From contig NC_045139.1 of NCBI RefSeq assembly GCF_008831285.2, positions 33,701,706 through 33,765,705 on the forward strand: 64,000 nt of DNA. The letters run 5' to 3'. This stretch comes from Nymphaea colorata (lineage: Eukaryota; Streptophyta; Magnoliopsida; Nymphaeales; Nymphaeaceae). The translations under genes were made by a program, and so were the position numbers. Within the stretch, counting starts at the first letter, position 1. Each line of letters opens with the position of its first letter. Below are positions 40,613-52,200 of this stretch, piece after piece. Below the pieces are notes generated by a model that was not told the origin of the DNA, made no database searches, and saw only the letters and a list, made by a program, of their open reading frames with translations.

Positions 40613-41146
40613 TAGGAGTCAACAATGAATCGAGCTACTCGAGCTCGAGTCATTAAAGCTCGGCTCGTGAACGAGTTCGAGCGTAGTCATTTGCTTAACG
40701 AGTCGAGCTCGAGTTTAGGAGTCGGTTCGTTCAAATAATCGAGGTGAGTTCAAGGTCAACACATAACCATCGAGTTGAACTCCAGCCCTTAATCAAATCA
40801 ACATATTCAAATGAGTTTACGAGTTTGTGGAGCCTTAATCGAGTCGAGTTTGAGTTCAACACGTAACGATAAATATCCATTATATTCAAATGAGTTTGTC
40901 AAGCCTTAATCGAGTCGAGTTCGATCTCAACAAGTAACGATGAATATCAGTTCTATTAGAACGAGTTTGTCGGGCCTTAATTGAGTCGAGTCGAGCTTGA
41001 GCTGAACATGTGACTGCCAAGTCGAGCTCGAGCTGCTTCCGTTGAGTTATTCTCAAGCTCAAGTCGAGTCGAGCTGGAGGTTTCATTAGTCGAGCGGAGC
41101 TCGAGCTGTCTGAACTCAGGCTCGACTCGGCCCGTGTTCACCCCTA
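40613..41146. mobile_element. hAT-like element built from TCGAGCTCGA words (copy B, 534 bp, inverted)
   Basis: Ends TAGGAGTCAACA and, inverted, TAGGGGTGAACA match at 10 of 12. Flanking 8-mers CTTCCAAT (40605-40612) and CCTCCAAT (41147-41154) match at seven of eight. It has more internal units than copy A, which accounts for most of the length difference. The reverse complement shares long stretches with copy A, including CGAACTCGTTCACGAGCCGA. Confidence 0.85.
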
Positions 41147-41224
41147 CCTCCAATCCCTCTCTTTTCAGGGTTTTAGGCAACAACGGCATCAGCGATGATA
41201 GTGGTGTACCCTTTCATTTAGGTA

Positions 41225-41420
41225 TTATAGCCCACCATTTATGACGTAGCGGCACCGCGCCTACCAGAATCAAACAACATATGATAGATCTCTAGCCCAA
41301 ATAGTGCAAGTATTGTAGCCCACCACTTATGATGCAGAGGCCCCGCGTGTACGGGAATCAAACTACATATCGTAGACTTCTATTCCAACCAGCTACGCTA
41401 TGTAGAGGCACCGCCCCTAC
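41225..41420 (-). mobile_element. Tandem tRNA-like SINE units
   Basis: On the minus strand, TAGCGTAGCTGG (41400-41389) is a perfect pol III A box and AGTTTGATTCC (41364-41354) matches the B box at 9 of 11, 36 nt downstream. An 88-bp period is seen on the plus strand: TAGCCCACCA at 41228 and 41316, GAATCAAAC at 41268 and 41356, and GTAGCGGCACCGC / GCAGAGGCCCCGC. A third partial unit begins at about 41399. The inner A box is decayed. Confidence 0.55.
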
Positions 41421-43464
41421 AAAAATCAAATGGGTATGCAAGTGACCTGTTTGTAGGAGGTTCCATGTTCACATTTATATGCCATTGTCCGGAAATTATC
41501 ATTGGCTGGTTAATTTTTTTTCCTCTTAACTCGAAAATGGGTCAGTTTTAACAAGAACCTGACATGTATGAGAATTCACATTTTCTGCAAAAAACACGAA
41601 ATAGATGGCGAAAAAATCTTGAACTCGTGAGATCCTAAAACTGCATCGCAACTAGAATTCTGCTGCTACTGAAAATCCTTACGCAATGCAAGTCTGCCAA
41701 TTCAAATATGAATTCATTGCTTCATTCGGGTTTTCCTTGTGCGTCGGATGTCGATACTGTAAGGTTTTCCTTGCTGAATTCCATAAGATATCTGATTTCA
41801 TAGACATCTGAATCTGGCCACATGTAGAATCTTACATGTTTCTTGCATTTTTTATATATAAATATAGATCGGGTTGAAAGTTATAGCATATTTTTTTGTA
41901 TAAAATTACGAAGTAAAAGCGTACTGGATCTTAAGTGGGCGTTTATTAAGAAGAGCGTTGCGTGGATCTCACGTTTCGATGATTAATAGTCAGATCTGAT
42001 AACAATATCTATAATCACGTCATGTTTGTTATTTTAAATCCTGTCTTTTAAGAACCTGTACTCCAAAAACAAAATATTCTTAGCAAATGTCCACGGAAAC
42101 CATTTCTACAAGAGGTCTGATGAAGATTGAATCCTGATCTTCTTTGATTGTCCGGTCTCCTCCAGTTTCTCCCTTTCTTGTTCTTGGGGAATGCATATTT
42201 CCCATTCAGTTCTTTCCGTTTTGGGTTGGATCCTGGATTTGGTTAATCGAATTCTGTGTAATCAGATGTGGACTCATACTTGATTTCAAACTTTTTCTTT
42301 AACTGAGTTTGGATCCAACTAACGTTATATATAATTGGGTGATACGTATACTTGAGGGTACACTCCAAAAAGGTCCAAACCCCTTCTCATTTTTTTCTGC
42401 CGCCGAGGTTTAGGGCTGCTTGAGGACCTGGGTGAAGAGTTTGGTAGTGCGTATACTTGGGCTGAATCTCTATTGGATAATGAACTGGGTTCCAATTCAG
42501 TCATGAAATTGTATAAGAAAACTGAAATCCAATTAGCAATCAGACTTAAAACTCTTTATTCGATTTAATTGAATACATCCAATCGGACCTAAAACTCTTT
42601 ATTAGATCTGATTAACTAGATCCACGTTCATGAGCTGAGTCGAGATCGAGCTGAGCCAGCTCAAGCTCGACTCGGCTTAAGACACTCGAGCCAAACTAGC
42701 GTCTAGCTCTATAGAACATGCTTGTGCTCGACTCGAAGATATAGTGTCAAGCTCGAGCTCGACTCACTTAACTCGTTTTTGTTTGATTCTTTTAACTCAT
42801 TAACTCAGTGACTCAACTTTGAACGACCATCTAACAGAAAATCCAAATCAAGAGGGCATATATTCTGTTTCCAAGGGAACTGGTTTTATGTAGTTGGTGG
42901 ACCAGCTTCTGTGGCTCAGTGGGGGCAGCTTTATGTAGTCGAGTCGAGCCAAGCTTAAATGAGTCAAGTTCTTACAACTCAAACCCGACTAGTTTAACTT
43001 TCTTAACATAAATTCAAACTGAAATTTGACTTGTATATAAAAAAATTGAGATCGAGTAGAGTTTTTACAAGCAAGTTCGAGTTTAGGCCGAGTTGGCTCG
43101 GCTCTTTCTGCAGCCCTATTAAAAATAAACTATCCATTTACATACCCACGTCAAACTTGAGAAAACTTGAGAGAAACATGGCAGACTTTGAAGAATACAC
43201 TGGGAGTCAGTCACCCTTCTTTCTATAATGGCCGATTGTGTGCCTCGCAGCCTTGCTGCTAAAGCCGCCATTTTTTCATCCGTGTGAATCCACAAGCACA
43301 CGCCAACAAAAGAGAGAGAGGTTGGAACTGCTCCTGTTTCTATTCAAACTTGATTCTCCTGCATACGTTACCTAACACACTAATTCCCCACATATCAAGC
43401 TGAAACTCTTTTTAAGGAGGGAGAGAATCTGTATTCCGACAGACAGGGGATAGAAATTCCAAAA
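41421..43464. other. Intergenic, no gene; degenerate GAGCTCGA repeat remnants
   Basis: No coding frame is supported. Two blocks, about 42620-42800 and 42935-43110, are rich in CTCGAGC/GAGTCGAG words and look like decayed relatives of the 39383/40613 elements. The second ends GCAGCCCTA, like a TIR terminus. The part near 43110-43460 is the presumptive promoter of CYBDOM copy 2. Confidence 0.5.
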
Positions 43465-43501
43465 GAGAGAGAGAGAGAGGGAAAGAAATAGAGAGAGAGA
43501 G
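43465..43501 (+). promoter_or_regulatory. (GA)n-rich leader immediately before the CYBDOM copy 2 ATG
   Basis: Two GA runs separated by GGGAAAGAAATA directly precede ATGGGG. The divergent paralogue also has (GA)n abutting its ATG, so the feature probably predates the duplication or was kept by selection. BPC/GAGA-factor binding is an inference from known plant GA-repeat biology. Confidence 0.5.
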
Positions 43502-44588
43502 ATGGGGAAGGCTATGTTCTTGCTGTCATTCGTCTTCTTCTTCCTTTCTGCAAACTCACAATCGGATAGTTGCAGCACCACCCTGCTCCTTACGCCGCCA
43601 CTCCAATTCAACACCACCTCTCTCAATTGCCAATCTGTGTGGAGCTCAGAGAACTTCTTACTGAGAGTAAGCAATTCCCATCTTCCCATGTTCTTAGACC
43701 CTCTGCCACAATCTTTTAAGACCACCCAACTGATCAGGAACGTGTTTGTCTGTGTTCCAGTACGCGCAGACCTCACCGGGCCTATGGAGCTTCGTGTTGT
43801 CGGCACCTGACACGAGCGCCTGGTTCGGGATCGGGTTCTCGAGCAATGGAAGGATGTCGGGCACCAGCGCCGTCATCGGGTGGCCGACCGGAAATGGCGC
43901 CGGAGTGATCAAACAGTACTACTTGGGAGGGTACAGCCGGAAGGCGGTACAACCGGACCAAGGGAACCTGGCCCTGGTGAACCCAACCTTTGTGTCCAAG
44001 GGCTCTACGCTGTACCTAGCGTTCCAGCTCAAGGTGGGCACACCCCAGTCTGGGCTCATCTATGCGGTAGGCCCGCAAAATGCCATACCAGCCTCAGATG
44101 GCCTTCTTGACCCTCACAGGACCTACACCTCTACTAGTTTCAGTTTCTCAACAGGTCTGTTCTTCCACATTTTTATTATCTGGATAGCCTGCGCGCATGC
44201 ATATGTGGATTTTTATTTCTTTCCTCAAGCTGCTCCCCTAGTAAGGGTTTTTTCATCTTGGGGCCGTTAGTATTTACTGAATCCGTGTCCACATAATGGG
44301 TATTTCTTATGTTTTCAGCACTTCGGGATGGCACTTCCGGCCTCGGACATGCTTCAACTTACATATCTGTATTAAAACATGAGGAATTAACACTACAGAT
44401 GACCACCTGCCAACCTCCCTTAAAGATTTAGTATGGGGCTTTTGATATGCATGAATTCAAGAAATATCTCCCATTATTACTATTCAGTATTGCCTATACT
44501 TTTTTTTTATAAACTATTGTTTCTGCCATGAAGGGTAAAATAATAATTTCAGGTTAAATCCAAAAGAAGCCAAATTGTTTTTTCTCAT

Positions 44589-44625
<37 letters not shown>

Positions 44626-46754
44626 CGTTTGTACGAAAGAATTTCCTACCAAGTGAAGGTTTGAAGTTTGAAGTGCGGTTGAAATCTGTATTTTCATTTT
44701 TGATTTTCATGGATGCTGCTACGTCTCTGAGTCTTGAGTCTTATAAGTTAGCCATGAAATCCATTTGACGATGAACTGCATCACGCTTAGGCTTTGAATG
44801 TAGTATCTTTTTTAGTAACAGGCTTTCTTTTTTATCAAATTTTTCCCTCTATGAATGTGAGTACGTGTATAACAAAGAAGCTCAAATCCTCCGGCCATCT
44901 GTCCACTCCAGATGTCTCGCACACGCAGCCCAAGCATTATTTTGGTCAATGTTCAACTAACCACAAAGCCTCATGCCTTGCCCTGAAAATGGGACATACC
45001 AACAACAGGAATATAAAAAAAATTTGATTCCTTTTGACTTAGGAATTCATTAAAAAAGTAAAATTATGGGCTCCTTTCATAAAGATGGGGAGGGAGAAAG
45101 AGAAAGGTAGCTTCTTGTTTTAATATAAGGATTTGGTTTTGCTTGTGTTTGCAAAAAAGTCTCCCTCTCTCTCTCCTGTATATTCTTTTTTTTTTTTTTT
45201 TTTTTTGGAATTTGCCCCTTAGAAAAAAACTATGTGAAGCTTATGTCTGCTATGCCCTAGCCCATGGATTGGTTAACAAGCAAAGTGCAGTAAATTATTA
45301 TGTATCCGATTTTGAATCCGTTTAGTTGGATTTGGTATGAAGATTTACAATCAACTGAGGTCTGACAATGATTCAGCCGGATTACCTATAGACATCCTCA
45401 TGTCTGATGAATTCACTTTTTCAAAGAAAGAAATAGAAATTGAATCCGAGCCTGGATTTGAATTTGATTATATAAGGTAATAAAAGTAAGTCCAAACCTT
45501 CCTAAATGCCTTGTAGCATAGCTGCTTGGGCTTGTGGGCTGGTGAATGTTTGGTTGTCAGCTTATGAATACTATTCCTTTAGACCGCAAATAGTGGATGT
45601 GTTACACTATAATTGATGAATGTTCCGCTTTTCATCTAGGTTGTGAAGTAGCCCCGAACTCCGGGAACAATAGGAAGGTGGGTGGTTTAGGCCTCTCATC
45701 GAATCCGCCAATTCTTCCTAAATGAATTCTTACATCTGATTTCCTTAATCATCCTTTTCCTCTTATGCGTTTCATCACTATATATTTTTTTAAAACACTT
45801 GCTGCCATCCATTATATGAATTGAATGTGAAGCTCTTGATGGTACTTGTTCAGGGCAGGGATCACCAGTAAGCCCAGGAGGCCACGAAGGTTCAGACGAT
45901 GATGAGTCCACCAGTGGATCTAAGAACAGAGTAGTCTCAGGGGCAAGTTCAGCATTTTTAACAACCAAGGCAACTCATGGGCTGCTCAACATAGCTGCAT
46001 GGGCCGTCATTCTACCGCTTGGGATCATGGCAGCCAGGTACTTCAAGCACCTGGACCCAACCTGGTTCTACGCCCACTTGTCTCTCCAGATGACTGGGCT
46101 CGGCCTGGCGATAGCCGGGGTCCTCACAGGCATTAGCCTTGAGAACGAATTTGGTCTCGAAGTCGACAAACATAAACTTCTCGGGTTCGTGGCCCTCGGC
46201 CTTGCATGCGCTCAGGTAGGCACGACCACAGTGGTCAGAGCTCAGTGCAAGAGTTAAGTGTGGGCTCGTGTGGGCCATTGCCCACATACCCACATATTTT
46301 TTTCATTTACATATCGGTTTCTCTAAGTAATTTAGTTCATTACATATTTGTGCCCCTCAAATCTAAGATTTCTTATATTAGTGTCCCTCAGCTACAACTT
46401 TCTAACTCCAATACTGTCGGGGCTCGCCGGGGGGGTTGACCTCTTGAAGGCAAACACGTTCAATTGTCTTTAACTCATTTTTCGTGATTGTTTATTGGGT
46501 GTGTTCCTCTGTGTTCTTTTCAGGCCACTGCACTACTGATTCGGCCAGACAAGAAGTCGAAGATAAGGAGGTACTGGAATTGGTATCACCACTGGGTAGG
46601 AAGGATTGCGCTTGTGATTGGTGTGGTGAACATCTTCTATGGAATCAAAGTGGGAAGAGTGTCCAAGTCATGGAATGGCTATGTAGGCACTGTGCTAGCA
46701 GTATTAGGGATGCTTTCTATCATATTGGAAATAAGAAAATGTCTGAAGAAATAG
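43502..46754 (+). CDS. Cytochrome b561 and DOMON domain-containing protein (CYBDOM), copy 2, four exons
   Basis: Exons 43502-43666, 43761-44154, 45854-46215 and 46524-46754 join in frame to 383 residues. Exon 2 is 394 nt, exactly as in the divergent paralogue, and all intron phases agree. A signal peptide spans about residues 1-20 (ends FFFLSANSQS). The DOMON domain spans about 50-180, with Met87 and a His near 174 as candidate haem ligands. An acidic, Ser-rich linker (about 187-225, with GSDDDES) is 26 residues longer than in copy 1. The b561 domain spans about 225-375, with haem histidines 228, 261, 293 and 329/330. Family role: ascorbate-dependent electron transfer across the plasma membrane or a related membrane, for example to apoplastic iron or radicals; the acceptor cannot be read from sequence. 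Intron 2 holds a 32-nt poly-A and a T tract. Confidence 0.95.
44590..44621. repeat. Poly-A tract in CYBDOM copy 2 intron 2
   Basis: About 32 consecutive A. It may be the tail of a retroposed sequence, but no donor could be recognised upstream. A poly-T tract of about 20 lies at 45186-45206 in the same intron. Confidence 0.9.
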
Positions 46755-47567
46755 ATAGTGGTGACCTTGTCCCCTTCACTACTCTTCCATCTTCTTCTTT
46801 GTCATCATACTTATATAAGGTCCGACTTTTTGTATTGGTTGTGCATTACCATTTTCATCGTGCTCGTCACTGATAGCTGACTGCTTCGTTTCTCCTTGTA
46901 TTCTTTTGGGTACTGTAGTTAGTCTAATAATTAATTTAGTTTTGTTTACTTTGGCTTCGTTTTTCTGATTACCATGATAGGGAACATAAAGAGGCATTTA
47001 AGTGACTACCACCACTGAAGGACATTGTGCCCAAAACTTTATTCAGTACTCCAATTAAAAAAGCAAAACAAAAGAAAATCCTGGGTGTGTCTACAGATTC
47101 TCTTCTCTTGGAAACATTTCTCTTGAAGAAAATCAGGAGTTTGACGCCAGTGGAAATGATTGCGTGTCTGTATGCAGCTCTCTCTCTCTCTTTCCCTCTC
47201 TGTGTGGGGTATACTGCACTAGTTTGCACATATAAAAGGTGAAAAGGATCGTCTCCTGTGACGCGGTGTTCTCTCCACGTTGAATCAAATAACCAATGAA
47301 CCAAACAAGAGCCTTTCCTTCTAACAACCAAGGAGACGACCAACTTTTGTAGATGTCTCAATCTTCCCTGCCAAATATTATGTGCATGGCTACACTGCCC
47401 ACTATTGTGCTTCTTCAGCATAAAAATCAGAGGTACCTTTCTCCATTGCTCTGGCAATCTGGCAGGTAATGGACTCTTAAACCTCCTCTAACTAGAAGGT
47501 TCTGAAAGGACATGGCCAGGTGCATGTGCCCTTTTAGCAAAGAGGGTTGTTTTAGGACACAAGTTAG

Positions 47568-47745
47568 GGGGCGTTCAGTAATAGTTACATTTTGTTAATA
47601 TTCTATGAATCTGATTCAAATGTGTGTTCCATGAAGATGCTTCAAAAATTAGCCCGATTCATAGAATATTGTAACATAATGTTCCATGAATCTTCTCAAT
47701 CTTTGAAGCAGACTTACATAATAGTAACAAACTGTTGTCATTCCC
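47568..47745. mobile_element. MITE-like block, GGCGTTCaGtAAT family
   Basis: Begins GGGGGCGTTCAGTAATAG, with TTA before it, and contains TAGAATATTGTAACATAATG then TTCCATGAATCT. A related block at 55070-55190 contains TAGAATATTATAACATGTTC and ends with the inverse terminus ATTGCCGAACGACGCC. Termini are not fully resolved. Confidence 0.4.
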
Positions 47746-47831
47746 AAATTGCCCTTTAAAGTCATCCTGAAAGTATCATAGAATTGCCAGACATCCCAAG
47801 TCGCAGTTATAAGCTGCTCAGCAGTAGGTTT

Positions 47832-47890
47832 TAGCTTAGTGGTCAGGCCTGGTTGTTACTCTACAGGGATCAGCTCTCCGCAAAAGCCAG
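47832..47890 (+). mobile_element. Weak tRNA-derived SINE-like sequence
   Basis: TAGCTTAGTGGT (47832-47843) matches the A box at 11 of 12. GGATCAGCTCT (47867-47877) is a weak B box 35 nt downstream. No convincing tRNA fold. Confidence 0.3.
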
Positions 47891-49081
47891 AGCAAGCTAC
47901 ACATTGGGAAGGGGGCAGGGGTACAGTTTTCCCAATCAAAAAAAGGGGGAAAAAAAAGCTGGGTACAAGGAGATAAAGTAATATACACTCAATATCATTA
48001 TTAGGTGAGTATAGGAGCAGCGGCAAAAAAAGCTTTTGAACAAATGGTTAGCGATAACATGTTTGATCCAAAGGATTATTTCATAATATGGCAGGCATGC
48101 ACTAAAAAAAAGTTTATCCAAAGTTAACAAGAATGACCAGAAAGAGTTCTTCACCACTGGGAAACAAGCGAAAGCCAGATCTTGACAATCATGATACAAG
48201 CAAATATCCCATTATTGTCTGCACCTGCACGAAAGAAGACAATGAAATTTACTTAAGGCTACTGACAAAATTTCCCCTATGAGAACTATGGCCTATTATG
48301 CAGTTTGCCAGATACCCTCTGATTGATGTTTGTGGTAATTGCCAAGTGCAATCAAATTTCTTGTGATACATTATCAGTTTTCTTTCAGCATACAAAATCA
48401 ATTCCCAGTGGAATTCCTATGGACCTCAAAGAATTCCAATACAAAAAACTTCATATCTAAAAGGTCGTTTGCATTTTAGAAGGGAATGACAAAAGGACAC
48501 TTGCTAATATACAAAAGTAGCTTTTCTGTAAAAGCTTTTTCTACTAATCAAGAGTACCAATGTCGTAATTTCTAAATTTTGTAGACAACCATTAAATTAT
48601 TCTACAATATGCCAATAGAGGCTTCTTGCATAATTACAGTTGCAACCGTGGCACATGCTATGTGCTATGGGCCATAGACCATGAAGGAACGTCATTCAGT
48701 TCTCCCAAGTTTCAACAAAGGTCATGATGAAGTTGCAGATGAAAAACAAACTTTCACCGAGACAATAAATTTTTTGCAAAGTTCAATAATATTGCTATGA
48801 AATTGACTTCAAATAATGCCTCTTGAAATGAAAAATATATATCATTGAGGACTCAAAAGGGTTTTGCATGCTAATGCTTTACCAATAAAGTACAGAATAA
48901 GGTTCAAGCAGAAATAGATGATGCTATATATAACTTATGGATGAAGCTCGCTCAATTTTACAAGAGAATGACTGATTCTTAGTGTCTCCTACCGAACAAA
49001 AGCACACCATAGGAAATAGCTCACTCTTAAATTTTAATCATCAAAAACGAAAATAAGAGTAAATAACTAGAGGATTGTGAC

Positions 49082-49222
49082 CAAGGGCAGATCCAGAAAT
49101 TTTTCAGAGGCGGGCCAAACGGTCCGCGGGTCGATTTGATTTTTTCAATATAAAAAAAATTCATGCGCTCACCAGGGCCATGGCCCATGCGGCCACCTCC
49201 CCCCCTCCTCCCTCCGCCCCTG
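49082..49222. mobile_element. Small hAT-like MITE, CAGGGGCGGAGC family (copy 5), perfect 8-bp TSD
   Basis: Ends CAAGGGCAGATCC and, inverted, CAGGGGCGGAGGG, bounded by perfect 8-bp direct repeats ATTGTGAC (49074-49081 and 49223-49230). The interior contains CCATGGCCCATGCGGCC near the right end, as in the other copies. It is the shortest member and the best proof that this family moves with hAT-type target duplications. Confidence 0.85.
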
Positions 49223-52200
49223 ATTGTGACTAACAATTGAAAACAGGTGAGCTGTTCTCAGCAGTACGTGGTGTTTTTGTGTTAAAATATTTGTGGAATG
49301 TTCTTATTTTACACAAAATTTACCTAATAAAAGATCTCATCAAACAAAATATATTAGTTGCATAACTAAAAAGTTATAAACATCTTTCCCTTTTCAAATC
49401 CAGCCATAGTTAGTGCAATACACCCAAAAATAACATGAATTTTCACATGTTGAGTTAGTCCCTAGTCTAGTAAACCCACCGTGCTTCACAATGTTGAAAT
49501 GTCAAATTATTTGAATGTCAGGTCTAGGTTTGGTATGTACAGACATTTGGTGATTCCAAGTTTTTAGTCAACAAGGAGAAATATCCAACAAAGAAAGAGT
49601 AGTACTGAGCTGCTCAGTCACCATTTTCATGTGGGGAAAAATGAAGAAGACAGACAAAATCATGCATGTACTAGTAACAGAGGCAAGAATAGAAGCAATA
49701 GAAGCTTAGAACCATCAATCACCAAAGTCCATGGCTAATTTTGGAAATACATTTCCTGGAAGTCAAATATGATTGTTATCAGGAAAATCTTGGGACTGCA
49801 AATAAGAAAACAAAAAGATGGAAAAAGTCAAGTTCTCTACTAACTTTCTCACAAAAGGATAAACAAAGATTTTTAAAGAAAAACTCATATTATAAAAGAA
49901 AGAAAAACTGGAATAACAATATTTATGTATATAAACAAAGGATTTTTCAAGAAAAGCAAAATATTGTGATATTATTTCGATACTTACTTTTAGTGATATT
50001 CTGAAAATATTGCAAGATTTTACTAATATTAACCATTCAAAGCTATTTGGGAAATAAAAATATTTCAAAATATGGAGTTATTGACAAGATATTTTCAAAT
50101 CATCACCAGAACTGGTGTTAGAATCTTCTTGAAAAATTTCTTTGGCTTGGAACTCTTCAGTGATGCATTTTGAGCTAACATAATTGATAACTACATACAA
50201 GATACACCTTTTACTCATACATATTCACAGATGATGCAAGTCTTAGAGAGAAATGAGTACATAGCAGTGACTGCCTTTGTCTTTGCAAGTGCCAAAATCA
50301 AATTGACAACAGAAAAAGTATTTGCAATTCACCTACTATCTTGCATGCAGCAGAGAAGAACACAATATCCAGAATCCATTCAACCTAAGTGTGCAAGACT
50401 TATTTAGATTGACAAGAAAGAGTCGCAAAGTAACAAGAAGTTCGCACCATATAAGATGGTGGTCTAATAATTTACATATTAAAGGAAGAGGCTCGACTCC
50501 ATGCCAGTGCCAGAATCAAGTGACTTTGGAAATATGAATTTACAACATTAATCACAGCAAATTTATTTGTTTCCTAGTTGGCATTTGATTGTTGAATTTT
50601 TATATGACTGGCCACTTGGTTAGAGAGAAGAATGGCAATACAGATAAGTCGCGTCAACTTGACAGATATGTATAGCTTGTTAACCATATCTAGATCATTC
50701 AAAGATTGTAGGTATGTCCCCAGAGTCATTAGCTCTAAAGTCATTAACAAAGCGGCAATCCAAAAAACAAGTGCATCAAGAAGGCTATAAACTCCTTGTT
50801 GCATGTTCTCTCACTCTTATAATAAATTAATAATAGTAGTATTGTACACGAATGATTACTGTTTCTCTTCATGTGTCTTTTCCGTACTTTTTCCTACCCC
50901 AAAAGGAGTGTTAACCAGCTCAAGTACAGTCTCACACCTTCGATCCTGATTTTCTTTTGAGAAAACATTGAGTGGTCTACACATTCACAAGCACAAAACT
51001 AAGAATGAAAATACGTTCATAGAACTTCATAAATGGCCACTTTAAAGCTTAAACTTCCACATAAGAGCATCATTCTGTTCAATATGTTATGAAAATAGCA
51101 TCACCTTTAAGATAAGTAAAAAGATTTTCAAGTTTGAGAATTCCATTAATAATAAAAAATTGGGAATCTTAAATGCTGTTAGGAAAAAAAATGTTTTCAT
51201 CATTGTCATTATCTTATCTGGCCATATTGGCCAATATGCATTGTATCGGCCCCTACCACAACAATGCAACAAACTTATACAGCCCCTTTAGCATAGCAGA
51301 CTATTGGGCCCCGTATCATCCAAATCGGCCTATATTGGTTTATTCAGTCCTGTATCTGACAACCAGCAAATAAACTAATATTTTAAAAAGTATTTATAGT
51401 TTTAATATAAAACATTCATTTAAAAATTGTCAATACAGGCCCAACACCTCATCCTGTATTGGCAGATATGCTATACTGTGTAGAAAACCAATCTGAAACC
51501 AAGACTAACAATATTGAGAAAAAAATCTACATTACTCTTCCAGTAAGGATGGTTGCCTTCAGCGAAATTACTTGTTCCAGTTAGTAGTACATAACATACT
51601 TTATCATACTGTAGATTACACCATGAAATTATGAATTGTAAATAAAAGGAGAAACAATACCATGCACCCTTGAAACTAGTTTCAAATGTATCATATCTGT
51701 AGTAATTGTGTCATATGGCCTTATCATATGATACAGACCGACAGGGAAAAAGAGGTCCGACTCCTTTTTTTTCAATGTCGGGCTGTAAATCCTCCTTCAC
51801 ACTCAAATCCAACACACTCTTAGCAGTTGTGTTTGAGGGAGGTCTCCTATGTTTAATGAAAACACTATGTGGGAGCCGATATCATAAGTGGGAGACCATT
51901 CTTGTGTTGAAGGTAGAGGTCTGTCACACTTTTCCCCATCAATGTCATAAAGTCATCAAATTTTAATACACTCATTTAGTTAAAATATATTGGCTAATTA
52001 GACAACTTTTTTTTTGTACATCGTTGACATAAATTTTACAATAGTTATACTGGCTGGAAGATCTAATGACTTTGCACATCAATTTTGTAACTTGTAAGTT
52101 AGATACAAGTTACACATATTTAAAAAATTAGTAACACAATTTAAAAAAAAAATGTCATCTGCAGGGAAGGCTTTTTGCATTTAAGTTACATCTGTTAGTC

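Noticed and set aside
42412..43111. Possible TAGGGCTGC..GCAGCCCTA element spanning 42412-43111
   Set aside because: The ends look inverted, but flanking 8-mers (CCGAGGTT and TTAAAAAT) do not match, so boundaries are unsupported; only degenerate remnants were recorded.
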